Positions 11,616 to 20,132 of a stretch of 64,000 nucleotides of DNA are shown one piece after another. The notes beneath the pieces were generated by a model. The model was not told the origin of the DNA. It made no database searches and saw only the letters and a list, made by a program, of their open reading frames with translations. The translations under genes and the position numbers were made by a program. The stretch comes from Terriglobales bacterium (lineage in GTDB: Bacteria > Acidobacteriota > Terriglobia > Terriglobales > Acidobacteriaceae), in assembly GCA_035573675.1 (NCBI GenBank), contig DATMAB010000027.1:248001-312000 (forward strand). Direction: 5' to 3'. Position 1 is the stretch's first letter, and every line of letters starts with the position of its first letter.

Positions 11616-14099
11616 ATGCGTCGCACGCTCTTGGCTCACCTGCTGATTCTGCTGGCTCTTACCGCCAGCGCCCTGGCCGGCAACCCGCCGGTCACCGAAG
11701 GCTCGCTCCGCATCATGGGCAAGGACGGCGTCACCGGCTTCTGCCCGCTCAAGCACACCGACGTCAAGGCCGAGATCTCCGGCTTCCTGGCGCGGGTGGA
11801 GGTGACGCAGGAGTTCTGGAATCCTTCGAAGGAAAAGATCGAGGCGGTCTACGTCTTCCCGCTCTCGCAACGTTCGGCCGTGGACGACATGACGCTCGAG
11901 GTCGGCGACCGCACCGTGCGCGGCATCATCAAGCGCCGCGAGGAGGCGCAAGCCATCTACGAAGCCGCGCGCGCCGCCGGCCACGTCGCCGCGCTGCTCG
12001 ACCAGGAGCGTCCCAACATCTTCACCCAGTCGGTGGCCAACATCATGCCCGGCGAGACGGTCAAAGTGACCATCCGCTACGTCGAATTCCTCAAGTACGA
12101 AGACGGCGCTTACGAGTTCTCTTTCCCCATGGTGGTCGGCCCGCGCTACATTCCCGGCTCCGTTGCAATTGGTAAGCAGAGCGGCGGCTGGGCGCCGGAC
12201 ACAGACAAGGTCCCCGACGCTTCGCGCATCACGCCGCCCGTGGCCGGCGTGCAGACGCCGGAGACGCGTGCCGGCCACGACGTCTCGCTCGAAGTCACGC
12301 TCGACGCCGGCGTGCCCATCCAGGATTTCCGCTCCACCTCGCACGCCATTCTCGCCGACCGCACCAGCGCCTCGAGCGCCGTGGTCCGCCTGAAGCAGCA
12401 GGCCGTCATCCCTAACAAGGATTTCATCCTGCGCTACGACGTTTCCGGCGGCCGCATCGAGGACGCCGTGCTCACTCACAAGACGCCCGCGGGCAAGACC
12501 AGCCTGCGCTCCACCGGCTTCTTCACCCTCATCCTGCAGCCGCCCGATCGCATCCCGGAATCCGACATCACGCCCAAGGAGATCGTGTTCGTGCTCGACA
12601 CCTCCGGTTCCATGTCCGGCTTCCCCATCGAGAAAGCGAAAGAAGCCATGAAGCTGGCGCTCGAGGGCTTGCACCCGAGCGACACCTTCAACCTCATCAC
12701 CTTCGCCGGGGACACCCAAATCTTGTTCCCCGAACCGGTTCCGGCCACACCTAGGAATCTTGCGCTGGCGCAGGAATTCCTCGCCGGCCGCTCAGGCTCG
12801 GGCGGCACGGAGATGATGAAGGCCATCCGCGCCGCGCTCGAGCCCTCGGACTCCCAGGAGCACGTGCGCGTGGTCTGCTTCATGACCGATGGCTACGTCG
12901 GCAACGACATGGAGATTGTCGCTGAAGTGCAGAAGCATCCCAACGCCCGCGTGTTCAGCTTCGGCATCGGCCAGAGCGTGAACCGCTTTCTGCTGGACAA
13001 GATGGCGGAAGTGAGCCGTGGCGAAGTGGAGTATGTCGGCCTGAACGACGATGGCTCCGCGGCCGCGCGCCGCTTCCACGAGCGCGTGCGCACCCCGCTC
13101 CTCACCGACCTTTCCATCGACTGGAACGGCTTGCCCGTGGCGGACATCTACCCTGCCCGCCTGCCCGATCTGTTCAGCGCCAAGCCGGTCATCGTCACCG
13201 GCCGCTACGGCGTGCCGGCCAGCGGCATCATCCGGCTGAAAGGCCGTCGCGCCGGCGAGGACTTCGTCCGCGAGATCAAGGTGAACCTGCCCGCCTCCGA
13301 AGCACGCCACGATGTGCTCGCGTCGCTATGGGCGCGTCAGAAGATCGACGACCTCATGGCCCGCGACTACGCCGGCATCCAGCAGGGCGTCGCCCGCAAG
13401 GACGTGAAGGAAGCGATCACCCAGCTCGGCCTCGACTTCCACCTCATGACCCAGTTCACCTCCTTCGTCGCCGTCGAGGAGATGACCGTCACCGAAGGCG
13501 GCCAGCCCCGCATCATCCAGGTGCCGGTGGAGATGCCGGAAGGCGTCAGCCCCGAGGGCGTCTTCGGCAAAGCGGGTGAGATGCAGGCGCAATACGCGCC
13601 CGCTTCCGCTCCGATGTCCGCCGTGAAAGCCATGCGCCCATCTGCCGGCGGCATCGCCTCGGGTTCGGGCGCTGGCGTAGGCAGTGGCGCAGTCAGCACC
13701 AGCCAGCCCGTCAACGGCCACATGGTTCGCGAATTGAAGGACGAAGAAGTCGACCGCCGCGCCGATATCCGCGTACACCGCCCGGCGACCTGGGAAGCGC
13801 GCCTCGATCCCGGCCTGCTGCGTATGGCCAATTGTTACGAGGCCGAAGTCACGCAGCCGACCCGCCGCGGCCAGTGCAAGCTCACCGGCGAAAGCAAGCT
13901 CGAGGTCGAGGTCTGGCTCTCCGAAAAGAGCGACGCCAGCCTGGCCAAGCTGCGCTCTCTGGGCTTCGAAGTCAAGCTCGACCCTAAGACCTCGAAGCTC
14001 ATCATCGGCCGCGTCACCGTTGCCAGGCTCGCCCAGCTCGCCCGGCTCGACGTGGTGCGCTACATCGCCCCGCACAAATCGGAGTCGGCTGCGAACTAA
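11616..14099 (+). CDS. Exported VIT and von Willebrand factor A domain protein
   Basis: This 827-residue protein has a clear signal peptide (MRRTLLAHLLILLALTASALAG). A VIT domain at about residues 25-150 is seen in VEVTQEFWNPSKEKIEAVYVFPL and RREEAQAIYEAARAAGHVAALLDQERPNIFTQSVANI. A vWA domain starts near residue 325 with an intact MIDAS motif DTSGSMSG. A Gly/Ser-rich linker and a C-terminal region of about 130 residues are unassigned. The ATG at 11616 is preceded by GGGAGG, so upstream in-frame sequence is leader. Such proteins are envelope proteins of unknown role. The neighbour is another exported protein. Confidence 0.85.
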   Translation: MRRTLLAHLLILLALTASALAGNPPVTEGSLRIMGKDGVTGFCPLKHTDVKAEISGFLARVEVTQEFWNPSKEKIEAVYVFPLSQRSAVDDMTLEVGDRTVRGIIKRREEAQAIYEAARAAGHVAALLDQERPNIFTQSVANIMPGETVKVTIRYVEFLKYEDGAYEFSFPMVVGPRYIPGSVAIGKQSGGWAPDTDKVPDASRITPPVAGVQTPETRAGHDVSLEVTLDAGVPIQDFRSTSHAILADRTSASSAVVRLKQQAVIPNKDFILRYDVSGGRIEDAVLTHKTPAGKTSLRSTGFFTLILQPPDRIPESDITPKEIVFVLDTSGSMSGFPIEKAKEAMKLALEGLHPSDTFNLITFAGDTQILFPEPVPATPRNLALAQEFLAGRSGSGGTEMMKAIRAALEPSDSQEHVRVVCFMTDGYVGNDMEIVAEVQKHPNARVFSFGIGQSVNRFLLDKMAEVSRGEVEYVGLNDDGSAAARRFHERVRTPLLTDLSIDWNGLPVADIYPARLPDLFSAKPVIVTGRYGVPASGIIRLKGRRAGEDFVREIKVNLPASEARHDVLASLWARQKIDDLMARDYAGIQQGVARKDVKEAITQLGLDFHLMTQFTSFVAVEEMTVTEGGQPRIIQVPVEMPEGVSPEGVFGKAGEMQAQYAPASAPMSAVKAMRPSAGGIASGSGAGVGSGAVSTSQPVNGHMVRELKDEEVDRRADIRVHRPATWEARLDPGLLRMANCYEAEVTQPTRRGQCKLTGESKLEVEVWLSEKSDASLAKLRSLGFEVKLDPKTSKLIIGRVTVARLAQLARLDVVRYIAPHKSESAAN

Positions 14100-14124
14100 G
14101 GCCTGATTTCACCACGGAGACACG

Positions 14125-14149
14125 GAGGCACGGAGAGATTCCGTGCCTC
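14125..14149 (+). terminator. Terminator formed by the dispersed 'cacggaggcacggag' repeat
   Basis: GAGGCACGGA, loop GAGAT, and TCCGTGCCTC form a perfect 10-bp stem followed by TTCTTCCTT. It lies 26 bases after the VIT/vWA gene. The left arm belongs to a dispersed repeat (caccacggagacacggaggcacgg) seen many times in the window. 'Ccttcgtgttccttcgtgtcctttgcggttaaa' follows at about 14167-14200. Confidence 0.65.
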
Positions 14150-14330
14150 TTCTTCCTTGCCGCCGAAGCCTTCGTGTTCCTTCGTGTCCTTTGCGGTTAA
14201 AGCCTTTCTTGCAAGTTTTTCTTCGACCTGCGTTCTAGGAATGAACGCAAGCCCGGGCCGGGAAAATTCAACCGTGCCTGCACCATCATTCCCGGCCGGG
14301 CTACCATGGAAGCTTTCGAGAGGAGCCTGT

Positions 14331-15842
14331 ATGCAACGCCTGCTCGCCCTGTTGTTTGCCGTCGTCGTGCTTGCGCCCGCCGCGCCGGCGGCCGACCCCG
14401 CGCTTACCATCTACAACCAGAACTTCGCCGTCGTGCGCCAGACCTTCCCGCTCGACCTGCGCGCCGGAGTGAACCAGGTCCGCTATGCGGAAACCACAGC
14501 GTTCCTCGAGCCTGACTCGGTCATCCTCCGCGATCCTTCCGGGCACGTCCGCCTGCAGATCCTGGAGCAGAACTACCGCAACGATCCCGTCTCGCAGGAA
14601 TTGCTGCTTTCCCTCTACGAAGGCAAGACCATCGACTTCCTCATCCAGCGCCAGGAGCGCCAGGAGATCGTCCAAGGCAAGATCATCCGTTCCGGCTACG
14701 TTCCGCACCGCGAGGCCTGGCAGCAGTACGGCCAGCCCTATTACCAGGCGCAGATGGCGTTCATGCAGGGCGGCGCGTCGCAGCCCATCATCGAGGTGGA
14801 AGGCAAGCTACGCTTCGGCCTGCCCGGCCAGCCGCTCTTCCCCGCGCTCGCCGATGACAACATCCTGAAGCCCGCGCTCGACTGGCGCATCGAGACCGAT
14901 CGCGACTCGCGTTTCGATGCCGAACTTTCCTACCTCACCGGCGGCATGCGCTGGGAGGCCGACTACAACCTGGTCGCGCCCGAGAAGGGCGACGTCCTCG
15001 ACCTGGTCGGCTGGGTCACTATCGACAATCAGACCGGCAAGACCTTCCAGAACGCCAAGATCAAGCTCATCGCCGGCGATGTCTCCAAGCTCCAGCCCGC
15101 CCAGGCCATGGAGGCGTACGACGCGGTCATGGCCCGCGCGGAAGTCGGTGGCATGCGCCCGGTTGTCACGGAGAAATCCTTCGATGAGTACCACCTCTAT
15201 ACGCTGTTGCGGCCCACCACCCTGCGCGACCGCGAGACCAAGCAGGTGGAGTTCGTGCGCTCGGCAGGCGTGAAGGCCGAGCGCCTCTACGTCTACGACG
15301 GCGCCTGGATCGATCCCAACCGTTACCGCGGCTGGAACATGGAGAACATCCGCCAGGACCGCGACTACGGCACCAAGTCCAATCCCAAGGTCTGGGTCAT
15401 GCAGGAGTTCAAGAACACCGAGGCCAACGGCCTCGGCATCCCCTTGCCCAAGGGCCGGCTGCGCTTCTACCGCCGCGACGATGACGGCCGCCTGGAGTTC
15501 ACCGGCGAGAACGTCATCGACCACACCCCCAAAGACGAAAAAGTGCGCGTCTACACCGGCAACGCGTTCGATGTCGTCGGCGAGCGCTCGCGCACCAACT
15601 TCCGCCTGGACTCCGTCAAGAACGAGTGGATGGACGAGAGCTTCGAGATCAAAGTCCGCAACCACAAAAAGGAGCCGGTCGAAGTCCGCGTGGTCGAGCA
15701 CCTCTACCGCTGGACCAACTGGGAAGTGCGCCTGGCCTCCCACAAGTGGAGCAAGATGGACGCCCAGACCATCGAGTTCCGCGTCACCCTCCCGCCCGAC
15801 GGCGAGCAGGTCATCACCTACACCGCGCACTACTGGTGGTAG
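14331..15842 (+). CDS. Exported DUF4139 domain protein
   Basis: This 503-residue protein starts with a signal peptide (MQRLLALLFAVVVLAPAAPA). DUF4139 features are seen throughout: YNQNFAVVRQTFPLDL, the strand-rich middle SYLTGGMRWEADYNLV followed by LVGWVTIDNQTGKTFQNAKIKLIAGDV, and the end PPDGEQVITYTAHYWW. The role is unknown; the fold is beta-rich and envelope-located. The ATG at 14331 has GAGAGGAG upstream. It is probably functionally paired with the preceding VIT/vWA protein, since both are exported and oriented alike, though a terminator lies between. Confidence 0.85.
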   Translation: MQRLLALLFAVVVLAPAAPAADPALTIYNQNFAVVRQTFPLDLRAGVNQVRYAETTAFLEPDSVILRDPSGHVRLQILEQNYRNDPVSQELLLSLYEGKTIDFLIQRQERQEIVQGKIIRSGYVPHREAWQQYGQPYYQAQMAFMQGGASQPIIEVEGKLRFGLPGQPLFPALADDNILKPALDWRIETDRDSRFDAELSYLTGGMRWEADYNLVAPEKGDVLDLVGWVTIDNQTGKTFQNAKIKLIAGDVSKLQPAQAMEAYDAVMARAEVGGMRPVVTEKSFDEYHLYTLLRPTTLRDRETKQVEFVRSAGVKAERLYVYDGAWIDPNRYRGWNMENIRQDRDYGTKSNPKVWVMQEFKNTEANGLGIPLPKGRLRFYRRDDDGRLEFTGENVIDHTPKDEKVRVYTGNAFDVVGERSRTNFRLDSVKNEWMDESFEIKVRNHKKEPVEVRVVEHLYRWTNWEVRLASHKWSKMDAQTIEFRVTLPPDGEQVITYTAHYWW

Positions 15843-15848
15843 GAATCT

Positions 15849-16040
15849 GGGAACCACAGAGGACACAGAGGAACACGGAGGCAAGAGATCCTCGGTGAAC
15901 ATCTGTGCCCTCTGTGGTTAAGGTTTCTCGAACCCAAATCTACAATCGTCAAACTCCCTGCCGTCATCCTGAGCGAGGTAGGGACCCGCGCGCATTCTCC
16001 AGCGCGGGAAACCCGAGCGAGGGACCTGGGTTTTTCACGG
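15849..16040. repeat. Composite dispersed repeats with long inverted repeat
   Basis: AACCACAGAGG at 15852-15862 pairs with CCTCTGTGGTT at 15909-15919, each arm being the start of an iterated 'cacagaggacacagagg' run. From 15960 comes a different dispersed element, 'gtcatcctgagcgaggtagggaccc...gggaaacccgagcgagggacctggg', also seen at 18445-18540 and 63935-64000. No gene is seen in 15843-16196. Confidence 0.75.
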
Positions 16041-16065
16041 CTTTTTTGTCATCCACAACAGTTGG

Positions 16066-16195
16066 GCTCGGTCAGTTCGCAGTTCACAGATCGCAGTTCG
16101 CAAATGTCTTTGTGTTCCTTCGTGTCCTTTGTGGTTGAGCTTTTTGTGGGGTTCAATCCGCGTCCATCCGCGTTGATCCGCGGCGAAAAGAACAC
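16066..16195. repeat. Composite dispersed repeats
   Basis: Three repeat types are joined end to end: 'cagttcgcagttcacagatcgcagttcgcaaatg', then 'ttccttcgtgtcctttgtggttgag', then 'ccgcgtccatccgcgttgatccgcggcg'. The first two recur in the same order at 17158-17225. Confidence 0.75.
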
Positions 16196-16196
16196 T

Positions 16197-17105
16197 TCAC
16201 GCCGCTTCCAGCGCCCCTCGGTCCCATCCTCCCAGGTTCGCGCCCGCTTCGTACGTACTCTGGCAGAACTCCAGCAGCGCTTTGCGCGGGTCCGCCGACT
16301 CCCGCACGGCGTCGTACATCAGCAGGAATTCCTTCATCCCGGCGTCGTAGAACGCTGCGGCTGGTTTCACTTTCTGCGCGGCGAAACCCGGTGGCTCCGG
16401 CGCGGCGTAGGCATAGAAGGCCGCGCCCTTGTAGCCCGCGCCCGGCCAGAAGCCCACGCTGATCACTTCGTGCGAGTATGCTTCGCGCGTGATGGCGTCC
16501 GCGCCCGGACGCTCCGGCGCCCGCCGCCCGGAAAATCGCGTCACCGCCAGGTCGAAGCTTCCCCAGAAGAAATGCACCGGGCTCGACTTGCCCAGGAACC
16601 CGGAGCGGAATTCCTGGAACACCGCATCCACCGACGCCAGAATGCGCCAAAAGCGCTGCGCGTACTCGCCGTCGTAGGAAGCATGCACAGTGTCTTGCGC
16701 GAAGGGAATGGGGTCGGGCACTTCATCCGGCTTGGCGTGGAGGCGCACCTCGATGCCCAGTTCCTTCAGCGTCGCCATCACCTCGCGATAGAAATCGGCC
16801 ACCGTCCGCGGCTCCAGCCTGATGTGCCGGACCTCGCCGTCGCTGGTCTCGATTGCCAGCCGGTGGTCGAGGAAGTCGAAGCGCATTTCCAGCAGGCGCG
16901 ACCCCTGCCGCATGGTGGAGGTCGTCAGCCCGCGCGGCGTCACGTACAGCGTGACGTGCCAGTAGTGGTTCACGCGCGGCGTCAGCGCCATCCGGATCTT
17001 GCCCACGATCTGCGTCCACAGGTGCAGCGTCGCGTAGGTGTCCTTCCACGCCTCCAGCGGCAGCGCCGGCCAGGGCTCCATGGCACTGCTTGGGATTGCG
17101 TTCAC
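16197..17105 (-). CDS. DUF5996 family protein
   Basis: This 302-residue protein matches the DUF5996 pattern: WPALPLEAWKDTYATLHLWTQIVGKIRMALTPRVNHYWHVTLYVTPRGLTTSTM near the start, then FDFLDHRLAIETSDG, SPVHFFWGSFDLAVTRFSGRRAP, and the SHEVISVGFWPG block. Function is unknown. Conserved His, Trp and Asp residues suggest an enzyme. The GTG start at 17105 is chosen because GGAGGT lies four bases upstream on its strand. An ATG eight codons downstream (17081) is the alternative. Confidence 0.8.
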   Translation of the reverse strand: MNAIPSSAMEPWPALPLEAWKDTYATLHLWTQIVGKIRMALTPRVNHYWHVTLYVTPRGLTTSTMRQGSRLLEMRFDFLDHRLAIETSDGEVRHIRLEPRTVADFYREVMATLKELGIEVRLHAKPDEVPDPIPFAQDTVHASYDGEYAQRFWRILASVDAVFQEFRSGFLGKSSPVHFFWGSFDLAVTRFSGRRAPERPGADAITREAYSHEVISVGFWPGAGYKGAAFYAYAAPEPPGFAAQKVKPAAAFYDAGMKEFLLMYDAVRESADPRKALLEFCQSTYEAGANLGGWDRGALEAA

Positions 17106-17157
17106 GCGACCTCCTCGGCCTTTCAACCGGAAATATTGCGGATTATAGAGGGTGATT

Positions 17158-17232
17158 CCAGTTCGCTGTTCACAGATCGCAGTTCGCGAATGTCTCGTGT
17201 GCCTTCGTGTCCTTTGTGGTTAAACTCTCTCG
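17158..17232. repeat. Dispersed repeat composite before the membrane protein gene
   Basis: 'cagttcgctgttcacagatcgcagttcgcgaatg' is followed by 'cgtgtgccttcgtgtcctttgtggttaaac'. The pair is nearly the same as at 16066-16140 and ends only a few bases before the start codon at 17236, leaving no normal ribosome site. Confidence 0.7.
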
Positions 17233-17235
17233 CTC

Positions 17236-18294
17236 ATGACTCGGCCGCGCCTCATCGCCCTGTGCTTCCTGTTTCTCTTCCTGGCCCAGGCGCTTTGGAT
17301 GGCCGCCCGGTCCCCGCTGGCCCCCGAAGAGGCCGCCGCCATCAGCGCCTCGCGCTCCCCCGTCGTGCGGCTGGCTACGCACGCAGACCTCCAGCTGGCG
17401 GTCAGGACGCTGCGCGACGATCCTTGGCTGCCTCGCCTGCCGTCCGTCGTCTTCGGCCTGCTGCTTGGCGGATCGCTCTGGTACGTCGCCCACCGCCTTT
17501 ACGGCAACCGCGGCGGATACATTGCGCTCGCTCTCTACTGCTTCTCGCCGCTCTCCATTCTCGCCGCCGCGCGCGTCGGCCCCGAAGCCCCGGCGACCTG
17601 GGGCTTGTACGGCACCGTCTTCTATGCCATCGCGCTTTCCCACACGCTCGACGCTCCGCCGCGCGACCGCCTGCTGCGCGCCTTGCTCTTCGGCCTCTCG
17701 CTGGGCCTGGCTGCGGCGGCGCTCTATCCCGCCGCGCTCGGCCTGCTGCCGGCACTGGCCTTCCTGTTCTACCTCGCGCCCCAGCGCCGCGCCGCGGCAC
17801 TCGCCTGGGCTGCTTTGAGTGTTGCGATTGCCGGCGGCCTCTTTGCTGTCGTGCATCGCTGGGCCGGTATGGATCTTCTAGCCTCGCTCCGGATCACCGA
17901 TTTCCCGGCTCTTCGTCCGCGCGTGGCTGCGGGTGGCATTCCCTGGCCCGCCGTCGTGCCCCTGCTCCTGGCTTCTCTCCCTGCCCTGCTCCTCTTCGGT
18001 CTCGCGCTCATCACCGTTTTGCGCTCACGCCGCTCGCGCTACTTCGGCAACCTCGCGCCGTTGGCCGTGGGACTACCGCTTGCGGTGCTGGGGCTCGCCA
18101 CGCCTTTCTACCTCAGCGTGCGCAATCTGGTGCTGGCCCTGCCTTTCCTGTGTCTGTTCGTCGCCGGCGTCTTCGCCGATCTGCTGGAAGAAGAGTTCGA
18201 AGGCCCGCCCGCGCGCCTGGCCCGCGCCGTCCTGCTCCCACTCCTCGCGCTCAACGCCGCCGCCGGCCTCTGGCTGCTACCGCGAGTCTCTTAG
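17236..18294 (+). CDS. Polytopic membrane protein, ArnT/PMT glycosyltransferase-like
   Basis: This 352-residue protein has about nine hydrophobic segments. The first is at residues 5-22. A short outside loop (RSPLAPEEAAAISASRSPVVRLATHADLQL) follows, then LPSVVFGLLLGGSLWYVAHRLYGNRGGYIALALYCFSPLSILAAARVGPEAPATW, which resembles GT-C glycosyltransferases of the ArnT/PMT type. The acidic first loop that binds the polyprenyl-phosphate sugar is reduced, and the total is shorter than usual (about 500). It may be a divergent or degenerate member. No Shine-Dalgarno is seen. Confidence 0.6.
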   Translation: MTRPRLIALCFLFLFLAQALWMAARSPLAPEEAAAISASRSPVVRLATHADLQLAVRTLRDDPWLPRLPSVVFGLLLGGSLWYVAHRLYGNRGGYIALALYCFSPLSILAAARVGPEAPATWGLYGTVFYAIALSHTLDAPPRDRLLRALLFGLSLGLAAAALYPAALGLLPALAFLFYLAPQRRAAALAWAALSVAIAGGLFAVVHRWAGMDLLASLRITDFPALRPRVAAGGIPWPAVVPLLLASLPALLLFGLALITVLRSRRSRYFGNLAPLAVGLPLAVLGLATPFYLSVRNLVLALPFLCLFVAGVFADLLEEEFEGPPARLARAVLLPLLALNAAAGLWLLPRVS

Positions 18295-18726
18295 TAGCTT
18301 CCCGGGGCATCAGTAGGGCCAGCGCCTCGCCGGCTGTAGCCCAGGCATCCTGCCCGGGACCGTAGAGACGTAGCTTGCTACGTCTCTATCCCGCCCTCGA
18401 CTCGTATCAGGGCACGGCTTCAGCCGTGCCGAAAGAGATCTATTCCTTCTGTTGTCATCCGAGCGAGCCCGCATGGCCCCGAGTCCGCGGGGCGGACGAG
18501 GGGGAAAGCAAGGGCGAGTCGAGGGACCTCGGGTTCGCTTTTCGGACCGTTCCCCTGGTCGGTAACGATTCCCCCGGGCCATGTGTTTCGCGGGCATCCT
18601 GCCGCGCGCCAGCTCGCAGTTCACAGATCGTAGATCGCAAATGGCCCTTCCATTTCGTCCCAGCCAATATCACCCGCCGCGCAACCCTCCCCGGTCTCTC
18701 GTGTTGTTGCCGATCAGAGGTGTCCT
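18295..18726. other. Intergenic region made of hairpins and dispersed repeats
   Basis: No gene is seen in these 432 bases. TAGAGACGTAGC at 18363-18374 and GCTACGTCTCTA at 18377-18388 form a perfect 12-bp hairpin with a TT loop. GGCACGGCT/AGCCGTGCC form a second at 18411-18430. A 'gtcatccgagcgag..cgagggacctcggg' element spans about 18445-18540, and 'cagttcacagatcgtagatcgcaaatg' lies at about 18616-18643. The hairpins could terminate the upstream gene. The ribosome site for the next gene (AGAGGTG) is at the right edge. Confidence 0.6.
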
Positions 18727-18996
18727 ATGCGCCGCTTTCTGCTCGTCGCGGTGGGCGCTCTGGCCCTGCTGCTTCCGGCCGATCTCGCTGCCGCCACCCG
18801 CGTCTACGTCGTCTCTCGCCCGGTGGTCCGCGTGAACAGCTTCGGACCCGGCTATGCATACGGGTATCGGGTCCTGCGTCCGCGTCCGGTTTTTCTGCGC
18901 GATGGCTATCGCTGCCACCGCCGCCACCGCCGCTACCACCGCCGTTTCTACCGCCAGCGTTTCGGCCCGGTCATCGTGGTGCCGCGCCTGTATTGA
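18727..18996 (+). CDS. Small exported His/Arg/Tyr-rich protein
   Basis: This 89-residue protein has a signal peptide (MRRFLLVAVGALALLLPADLAAA) followed by a basic, Tyr- and His-rich mature part of about 65 residues with YRCHRRHRRYHRRFYRQRF. I do not recognise a family. The histidine cluster suggests metal or polyanion binding, but that is speculation. AGAGGTG precedes the ATG. It is followed 27 bases later by another small exported protein on the same strand. Confidence 0.55.
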   Translation: MRRFLLVAVGALALLLPADLAAATRVYVVSRPVVRVNSFGPGYAYGYRVLRPRPVFLRDGYRCHRRHRRYHRRFYRQRFGPVIVVPRLY

Positions 18997-19023
18997 CCCC
19001 TCCGGCGGGAGTATGATGGAGCC

Positions 19024-19806
19024 ATGAGCCGCTGGTTCGGGGCCGTCTTGATGGCCGGTGTGGTCGCCGCCACCGCCGCCGCCCAGATCCACGGCGTACC
19101 CGCGTCGGTCACTTCCATGGGGACGGGCGCGACCTCCTTCACGCCCGGGATTCCGGCCAGCGTTACTTCCCTCGGACCCGCCGGATTCACCGGCGGCCGT
19201 ATCGTCCAGAAGTTCGACGTGCCGCATCGCCGTGTCCCGCGCTTCGCTACGCCCATCTTCTTTCCGTGGTTCACCAGCTACGAGCCCGCGCCGCAGCCGG
19301 TGGTGGTCGTGGTGGAGCAGCCGGCGCCGGTCGTGGTCATGCCGGAGCGCGAAAGCGAAAACCGCCCGCCGGAGCTCGTGATCCTGGAACGCGACGGTGA
19401 CCGCTACGTGCGCCGCAATTACTCGCGCGTCGAGTCTTCGGAAACTGAAGGCGAAGAAGAATACGCAGCCGCGCGCCCCAGCCGCCGCTCGCGCCCCGCC
19501 GTTTCCGATCGCGCTGCGCGTAAGAAGTCCGCGCCCGGGCTGCCCGAAGCCCCCCGGCCCGAGAGCGAAGAGCGCGCTCGCGAACTCCAGCCCGCCGTGC
19601 TGATCTTCCTCGACGGCACGCGCAGCGAGGTCTCCAATTTCGCCATCGTCGGCCCAGTGCTCTACGACCTCTCCGATCGCCGCTCGCGCAAGATCCAGCT
19701 CGCCGAACTCGACCTCCCCGCCACCATCGCCGCCAACGACGAGCGCGGCATCGCCTTCCGCCTGCCTCCCGCCTCCTCGCCCAACCAAGTCATCACACGG
19801 CCGTAA
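19024..19806 (+). CDS. Exported hypothetical protein with conserved C-terminal beta domain
   Basis: This 260-residue protein starts with a signal peptide (MSRWFGAVLMAGVVAATAAAQ). The next part is Gly/Ser/Pro-rich with two similar segments (GVPASVTSMGTGATSFTPG and GIPASVTSLGPAGFTGG). A low-complexity Arg/Glu/Ser linker follows. The C-terminus (PAVLIFLDGTRSEVSNFAIVGPVLYDLSDRRSRKIQLAELDLPATIAANDERG) has the look of a small beta domain that I associate with exported proteins of Acidobacteriota. The role is unknown. Confidence 0.6.
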   Translation: MSRWFGAVLMAGVVAATAAAQIHGVPASVTSMGTGATSFTPGIPASVTSLGPAGFTGGRIVQKFDVPHRRVPRFATPIFFPWFTSYEPAPQPVVVVVEQPAPVVVMPERESENRPPELVILERDGDRYVRRNYSRVESSETEGEEEYAAARPSRRSRPAVSDRAARKKSAPGLPEAPRPESEERARELQPAVLIFLDGTRSEVSNFAIVGPVLYDLSDRRSRKIQLAELDLPATIAANDERGIAFRLPPASSPNQVITRP

Positions 19807-20132
19807 GCACTCAGCCGTCAGCAATCAGCACTCAGCCGTCACAATGTTGCTTCTGCCCGTTCGGGTCCTGCCTCCCGCCAGCTTCCTTTTGTCATTTCCT
19901 GCCTCCTGCCGGCTGCCACCCGCCACCTGCTTTTTCGTGCTATAATTCACTTGGCTCATCTGGCGGTTAACACCCAGTAAATGCAAGCAGTTACGGAAAA
20001 TCACGGCGCTCCCGGAACCAGCCGCCGGCGGGCCTTCTTCCGCGTCGGTTTTTTGGCTGTTCACTGGGTACTGGGTACTAGGTACTGGGTACTTTTTCCT
20101 GAGAACTGAGAACCGAGAACTGAGAACTCATC
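19807..20132. repeat. Short-period dispersed repeats filling the gyrA upstream region
   Basis: The gap is mostly repeat: 'cactcagccgtcagcaatcagcactcagccgtc' at 19809-19841, Gly/Cys-codon-like 'cctgcctcccgccagcttcc..cctgcctcctgccggctgcc' at 19867-19930, 'tgggtactgggtactaggtactgggtact' at about 20064-20094, and 'gagaactgagaaccgagaactgagaactcatc' running into the gyrA ATG. A unique stretch at 19935-20060 probably holds the gyrA promoter (tgcTATAATtc, -10-like, at 19939-19946). Confidence 0.75.

Noticed and set aside
16062-18365. A 767-codon open frame on the plus strand across the DUF5996 gene and the membrane protein gene
   Set aside because: It begins in repeats, crosses two real genes in a wrong frame or strand, and has an Arg/Pro/Ala-rich translation without any family features.
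20060-20132. CRISPR array
   Set aside because: The units are 9-10 bases with no spacers and are not uniform; the same words occur singly before other genes. The run at 53085-53185 was rejected for the same reason.
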